DNA of 64,000 bases, taken from NCBI RefSeq assembly GCF_001619955.1, contig NZ_LQQO01000001.1, positions 1 to 64,000 on the forward strand. The letters are read 5' to 3'. Position numbers and translations under genes: made by a program. This DNA comes from Sphingomonas hankookensis. GTDB taxonomy: Bacteria; Pseudomonadota; Alphaproteobacteria; Sphingomonadales; Sphingomonadaceae. Shown piece after piece: positions 60,801-64,000 of the stretch; within the stretch, counting starts at the first letter, position 1; every line of letters begins with the position of its first letter. The notes beneath the pieces are model-generated. The model searched no databases. It was not told where the DNA came from and saw nothing but the letters and a program-made list of their open reading frames with translations.

Positions 60801-62636
60801 CTAGAGCAGGCCCGCGCGTCCGCTCGACCCCCCTCGAAACACGATGACCTTAGCGCCTGCTTCTAGGCCAGCGGGCGGGTCCACGTTCTCGACGACGATG
60901 AACTGACCCATTTCCTTCAACGATGCGAGATGGCTGAAGAAGTGCTGCTTGAGCGATGAGGCGACCAGAGCACGCTCGTCCTCCGTCAACGCATCGTCAC
61001 CGATCGGATCGCGGTAGGTGAGCAGCGGCGTATCGAGCACCAGGAAGCCAGGATGCGGCAGCCCGCGCTCCTTGCAGAATACCAGCAGCGCCACCTTGAA
61101 CGCGGCGTGCGTGATGGCACGCACGCCCTTTCCGTTATGACCTCGCAACTTCCCGTCGATACGCAGATCGTAGCTCGCCTCGTCGAACGACACGTGGCGG
61201 TCGCCGGGAAAATTCCAGGCGCTCAGGACCTGGCTGACGACTTGGGCGAACTCGTGCACCGTCGGACCATCGACCCCTATCCGGGGGCGATCCGCCTTGC
61301 CTGCAGGCTTGCGCGCCGCAATCTCGGCGCGGCGTTCCAGAAGCGACTTCCGCTGATCGAGCAGCGCCAGGCCACGCCTGACCTGGTCACGCACCTCCAT
61401 GATCTCGGACATGGCGCGACGAGCCTCGGTGGCGCCCGGCGTCAGGCGCTCCAGCTGTGCCTCAGTATCCTGAAGGCTTTCTCGAACGGTAGGCAGATGG
61501 TCGACCAGCCTCAGCCGATCCGTAACCAGCTGAGCCATCGTGCTCGCCAGATCAGCGCGCTGCCTGACGATCTTCGCGGCTTCGGCAGCTGCCGCGGCGC
61601 GCACCCGCTCGACGTCACCGACCTCCTCATGATGATGCTGGCTGTCGGGCGCAGCCCCGCAGAGGGGACAGTCCCGCCCGCCGCCAAGCGTCAGCAGGAA
61701 CCCCGCCTCGTCCAGCGCCTCAAGGCGCTGGATGTCGGACACATAAACCGAATCGAGCTGCGCAAACCGCTCAAGGCTCAGGTCGATGTCGTCGAGGCGG
61801 GCCGTGGCCATCGAGACCTCCAACCCCAGTCGCCGCTTGCGTTCGAGCAGGTCCCGGATGGAACCCTGAGCCGCATCGAGATCGGCCTGAGCAGCGACGA
61901 ACGTCGCCTCGAGGCGGTCGTTCTGCTCCTTCAGCTCGTCCGCATCGGCGAACCCGTTCTCGATCTCCGCGTCGACGGCCGCGAGCATGTCGTCCAGCAT
62001 CTCGATCTGTGCCGAGGTCGATGACTTGAACGTGCGGCTGTCCACCACTTCGACGATCGCGCTGTCGTCGATCCCGGTCAGCAGCAGCTTGAAGGCGCTG
62101 CGCTCCGCCGTCTGGGTGACCGGGCTTCCGGTCTGAATGGGCGAACCCTCGCTCTGGATCGTCGTCTCGTCGACGATGCAAAAGCGCGAGATATCGCGGA
62201 AGCTGAGCGACCGCTTCTTCCCGTTCGCGTCGACCGCGATCCGCTTCCCGCGCAGACCGACCTGACCCAACAGGAACTGCGATAGGTTCGCGTCGTCAGT
62301 GTGATCGTGCTTGGCGCCGAGGACGCGGACATCGTCCGCACCATCCTGCGGAACGGCCAGGCCTGGGCGGACGGCGAAGTTCCCGCCAGCCAGTGCGCGC
62401 GACAGCATCTCGTCGCCGTCTGGTGTCGACAGGCCTAGCCAGACCCGCTCATACGGGCGTCGCTCGCTGATGTCCGGCAGCAGCCGCGAGCCGCCCAGCA
62501 TGTAGTCAATCGCCTTGGTGGCGAAGGACTTGCCCGTGTTCGAAGCGCCGTAGACGAGGTTGAGCCCATCGGCGAAGTCGAGTTCGGAGACGATGCCCGG
62601 ACCCGAGAAGGCGATCTTGCGGATCACGATCGTCAT
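60801..62636 (-). CDS. ABC-3C system SMC-like ATPase with zinc hook
   Basis: A 611-residue Rad50/SMC-type ATPase. Walker A is GASNTGKS (30-37), coiled coil spans about 205-440 around a CPLC zinc hook (Cys323/Cys326), and the C-terminal lobe has a signature-like HNGKGVRAITHAAFKV and Walker B GFLVLDTP with Asp535; the usual following Glu is Thr, as in related families. This fits the ATPase of ABC-three-component conflict systems, akin to LmuB of Lamassu. ATG 62636 shares one base with the middle-component stop (TGATG). Confidence 0.87.
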   Translation of the reverse strand: MTIVIRKIAFSGPGIVSELDFADGLNLVYGASNTGKSFATKAIDYMLGGSRLLPDISERRPYERVWLGLSTPDGDEMLSRALAGGNFAVRPGLAVPQDGADDVRVLGAKHDHTDDANLSQFLLGQVGLRGKRIAVDANGKKRSLSFRDISRFCIVDETTIQSEGSPIQTGSPVTQTAERSAFKLLLTGIDDSAIVEVVDSRTFKSSTSAQIEMLDDMLAAVDAEIENGFADADELKEQNDRLEATFVAAQADLDAAQGSIRDLLERKRRLGLEVSMATARLDDIDLSLERFAQLDSVYVSDIQRLEALDEAGFLLTLGGGRDCPLCGAAPDSQHHHEEVGDVERVRAAAAAEAAKIVRQRADLASTMAQLVTDRLRLVDHLPTVRESLQDTEAQLERLTPGATEARRAMSEIMEVRDQVRRGLALLDQRKSLLERRAEIAARKPAGKADRPRIGVDGPTVHEFAQVVSQVLSAWNFPGDRHVSFDEASYDLRIDGKLRGHNGKGVRAITHAAFKVALLVFCKERGLPHPGFLVLDTPLLTYRDPIGDDALTEDERALVASSLKQHFFSHLASLKEMGQFIVVENVDPPAGLEAGAKVIVFRGGSSGRAGLL

Positions 62637-63133
62637 CAGGATCCACCGCTAGGTTGGGCGCCGTCCGAGCTGAACTCGACCGACCACCTGTCCAGCCGAT
62701 GCTCCACCTGCCGCGCCAATTCCTCGGCGGACAGATCGGCGAAGTGGTCGACGAGCCACTTCGCGCAAGTCTTCAAGGCTTGGGCGTATTCGGTGCGCAT
62801 CAGGCTGACGAACGGCGCCGCCTCGTCGCTCGCGCGGAACGAGACGCCATGTTCGTCTGCGACAGCGTCGACGAGGTGGACGCGCCGCATGAGCGTGAGA
62901 CTGTCCTCGACAAGCCTTCGGCGGACGAGCAGCTCCCCGGTCCGCTCAGGCAACGGAGGGTGCAGGCTCGGCGGCCCGCCCGCGTCTCCCGTGTGAACGA
63001 CCAGGTGGTCGAACCAGGTCAGCCGGGCGAGGTCGAGCGTCCGTGGATAGGCCGCATCCAGCACGATGACCGCACGGGTGCCCGTCTCGAGCTTGCTGTT
63101 GAAAAGCCCGATCACCTCGGACCGGTCGATCAC
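62636..63133 (-). CDS. ABC-3C system middle component 2
   Basis: A 165-residue protein matching the ABC-3C middle-component-2 pattern: YPRTLDLARLTWFDHLVVHT, GDAGGPPSLHPPLPERTGEL and LVRRRLVEDSLTLMRRVHLV, followed by SDEAAPFVSLMRTEYAQAL. It should bridge the effector and the ATPase. The GTG start at 63133 overlaps the effector stop (GTGA), and the 3' end overlaps the ATPase start. The upstream part of the frame is spurious. Confidence 0.85.
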   Translation of the reverse strand: MIDRSEVIGLFNSKLETGTRAVIVLDAAYPRTLDLARLTWFDHLVVHTGDAGGPPSLHPPLPERTGELLVRRRLVEDSLTLMRRVHLVDAVADEHGVSFRASDEAAPFVSLMRTEYAQALKTCAKWLVDHFADLSAEELARQVEHRLDRWSVEFSSDGAQPSGGS

Positions 63134-64000
63134 CTCTTCCACACGAACTTCCCGTCGTTGGCGAAGTGATGGCAGAAGCCCTGCTTCACCGGGACCCGCG
63201 CGTGCCGCGCGAGCAGTCCGCCGGGCGTCACGGCGGCCGCCTGCGACATCACGGCGTCGATCCGCCCGAGCGTGTCGCCATGATTGCCGCGATAATGGCC
63301 GCTGACGCCGTGATAGACATCGTCGTGAAGGGCCTCGAGATCCTCCTCCAGCGTGTTGTCCCTGTAGAACCGGTTGAAGGCGTCGGCTTCGAAGAACCGC
63401 TTGCGCTGATCCTGCAAGTGCTCGCCGAATTCGGGATGATCCCCCACGGCGACGTGATCGTCGAACGGCGATCCGGCGCGCTCGCCATACGCGTCGATGA
63501 GCTGGCCGAGATACAGCTGTTCGCGGACGTCCACGTCCAACGGCACGATACCGCGGGGCGCGGGGCCGGGGTCTGCGCCGAACCACTTCGCCAGCACGGG
63601 CGCCGCAGTCTCGTCGCCCAGGATGTCGTCGACCGTCAGCCGCTTGACCTGGCCGAAGTCGAACGCGTTGACGAGCGCCAGCAGCGACCCCTCCAGCGCG
63701 ATGGTCTGCCCGGTCACGATCTTCTTGGCGCAAACCGCGTTCCAGCGGTCGATCAGCGCCGTGCGCAACTCGGATGGATTGAAGACCAGTTTCTCCAGAT
63801 CCCGGCCCATCCCGCGTGGGGCGACGAAGAAGTAGGCGGTCGGCGGCGTGAATTCGCCGCTATCGCTATGATACAGGATCTTGCCCAGCTCGAGCAGCGC
63901 TGACGACGTCGCCAAGGTCCGCCCATACTGCTTGCACTGATAGTTGTGCCATGGCCCCTCGTGACGTCGATCGGTCAGGAAGCCGACGATGTCGCGACCC
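63130..64000 (-). CDS. ABC-3C effector with REase-like domain (partial)
   Basis: The C-terminal 289 residues of a protein that runs off the right edge of the window. The visible start, GRDIVGFLTDRRHEGPWHNY followed by QCKQYGRTL, resembles the end of a PD-(D/E)XK restriction-endonuclease core (Asp, then Q-x-K). The rest (TAYFFVAPRGMGRDLEKL, REQLYLGQLIDAYGER, FRRDNTLEE-like FYRDNTLEEDLEALHDDVYHG) matches the C-terminal domain of ABC-3C proteins. It is the likely DNA-cutting arm of the module. N-terminus not visible. Confidence 0.82.
   Translation of the reverse strand, partial: GRDIVGFLTDRRHEGPWHNYQCKQYGRTLATSSALLELGKILYHSDSGEFTPPTAYFFVAPRGMGRDLEKLVFNPSELRTALIDRWNAVCAKKIVTGQTIALEGSLLALVNAFDFGQVKRLTVDDILGDETAAPVLAKWFGADPGPAPRGIVPLDVDVREQLYLGQLIDAYGERAGSPFDDHVAVGDHPEFGEHLQDQRKRFFEADAFNRFYRDNTLEEDLEALHDDVYHGVSGHYRGNHGDTLGRIDAVMSQAAAVTPGGLLARHARVPVKQGFCHHFANDGKFVWKR

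Overview
The window looks like a stretch of a sphingomonad-type alphaproteobacterial chromosome (Sphingomonas or a close relative). This is inferred from the very high GC content, the trpF-trpB-trpA-accD-folC gene order, UrcA and DUF4893 family proteins, and several families of intergenic palindromes of the kind that fill sphingomonad genomes. About 52 kb of ordinary core chromosome (roughly 2.9-54.7 kb) is flanked on both sides by accessory DNA that abuts a tRNA gene.

Left edge (1-2.87 kb): the end of an integrated element. It holds a ParB-like protein, a short unrecognised reading frame and a large serine recombinase. The 3' end of the recombinase gene runs into the 3' half of a tRNA-Arg(UCU) gene on the opposite strand, so the tRNA is the likely insertion site.

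Core (2.9-54.7 kb): a queuosine-precursor transporter and a NucS-like nuclease; purS-purQ; two bacterial PH-domain membrane proteins; a SleB-type cell wall hydrolase; an MFS-cysK operon; an alpha/beta hydrolase; UvrD helicase; an MHS-type transporter; a diguanylate cyclase; an RluB-like pseudouridine synthase with rsmD; a response regulator; an AmpG-like permease; the trp/accD/folC cluster with a small membrane protein gene wedged between trpB and trpA; a GH130-like protein with an SDR; lapA-pyrF; a patatin with an EEP-fold nuclease; serine acetyltransferase; tRNA-Ala(CGC); an Arg/Gly/Tyr-rich DUF2171 protein; a YpfJ/Gre-factor/DUF188 operon; a patatin with 3-hydroxybutyrate dehydrogenase; an M3 peptidase; the branched-chain 2-oxoacid dehydrogenase E1alpha-E1beta-E2 operon; a DUF885 protein; a family-5-type uracil-DNA glycosylase; folK; and tRNA-Lys(UUU). 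At least five classes of palindromic repeat lie between these genes. One copy sits in frame inside the E2 gene.

Right edge (54.8-64 kb): an island starting right after tRNA-Lys, with two defence-like modules on the minus strand. The first is a tightly packed six-gene operon: unknown protein, DEDDh exonuclease, unknown protein, a Lon-like AAA protein with altered Walker A and Walker B motifs, a multi-ubiquitin-like protein, and a DUF6791-ThiF E1-like protein carrying an apparent one-base frameshift. The second is an ABC-three-component (ABC-3C, Lamassu-like) module: a nuclease-type effector cut by the window edge, middle component 2, a zinc-hook ABC ATPase, and possibly a small membrane protein. 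A divergent ArsR-type regulator lies between them. The multi-ubiquitin/E1/pseudo-AAA/exonuclease operon is the best candidate for an undescribed system.
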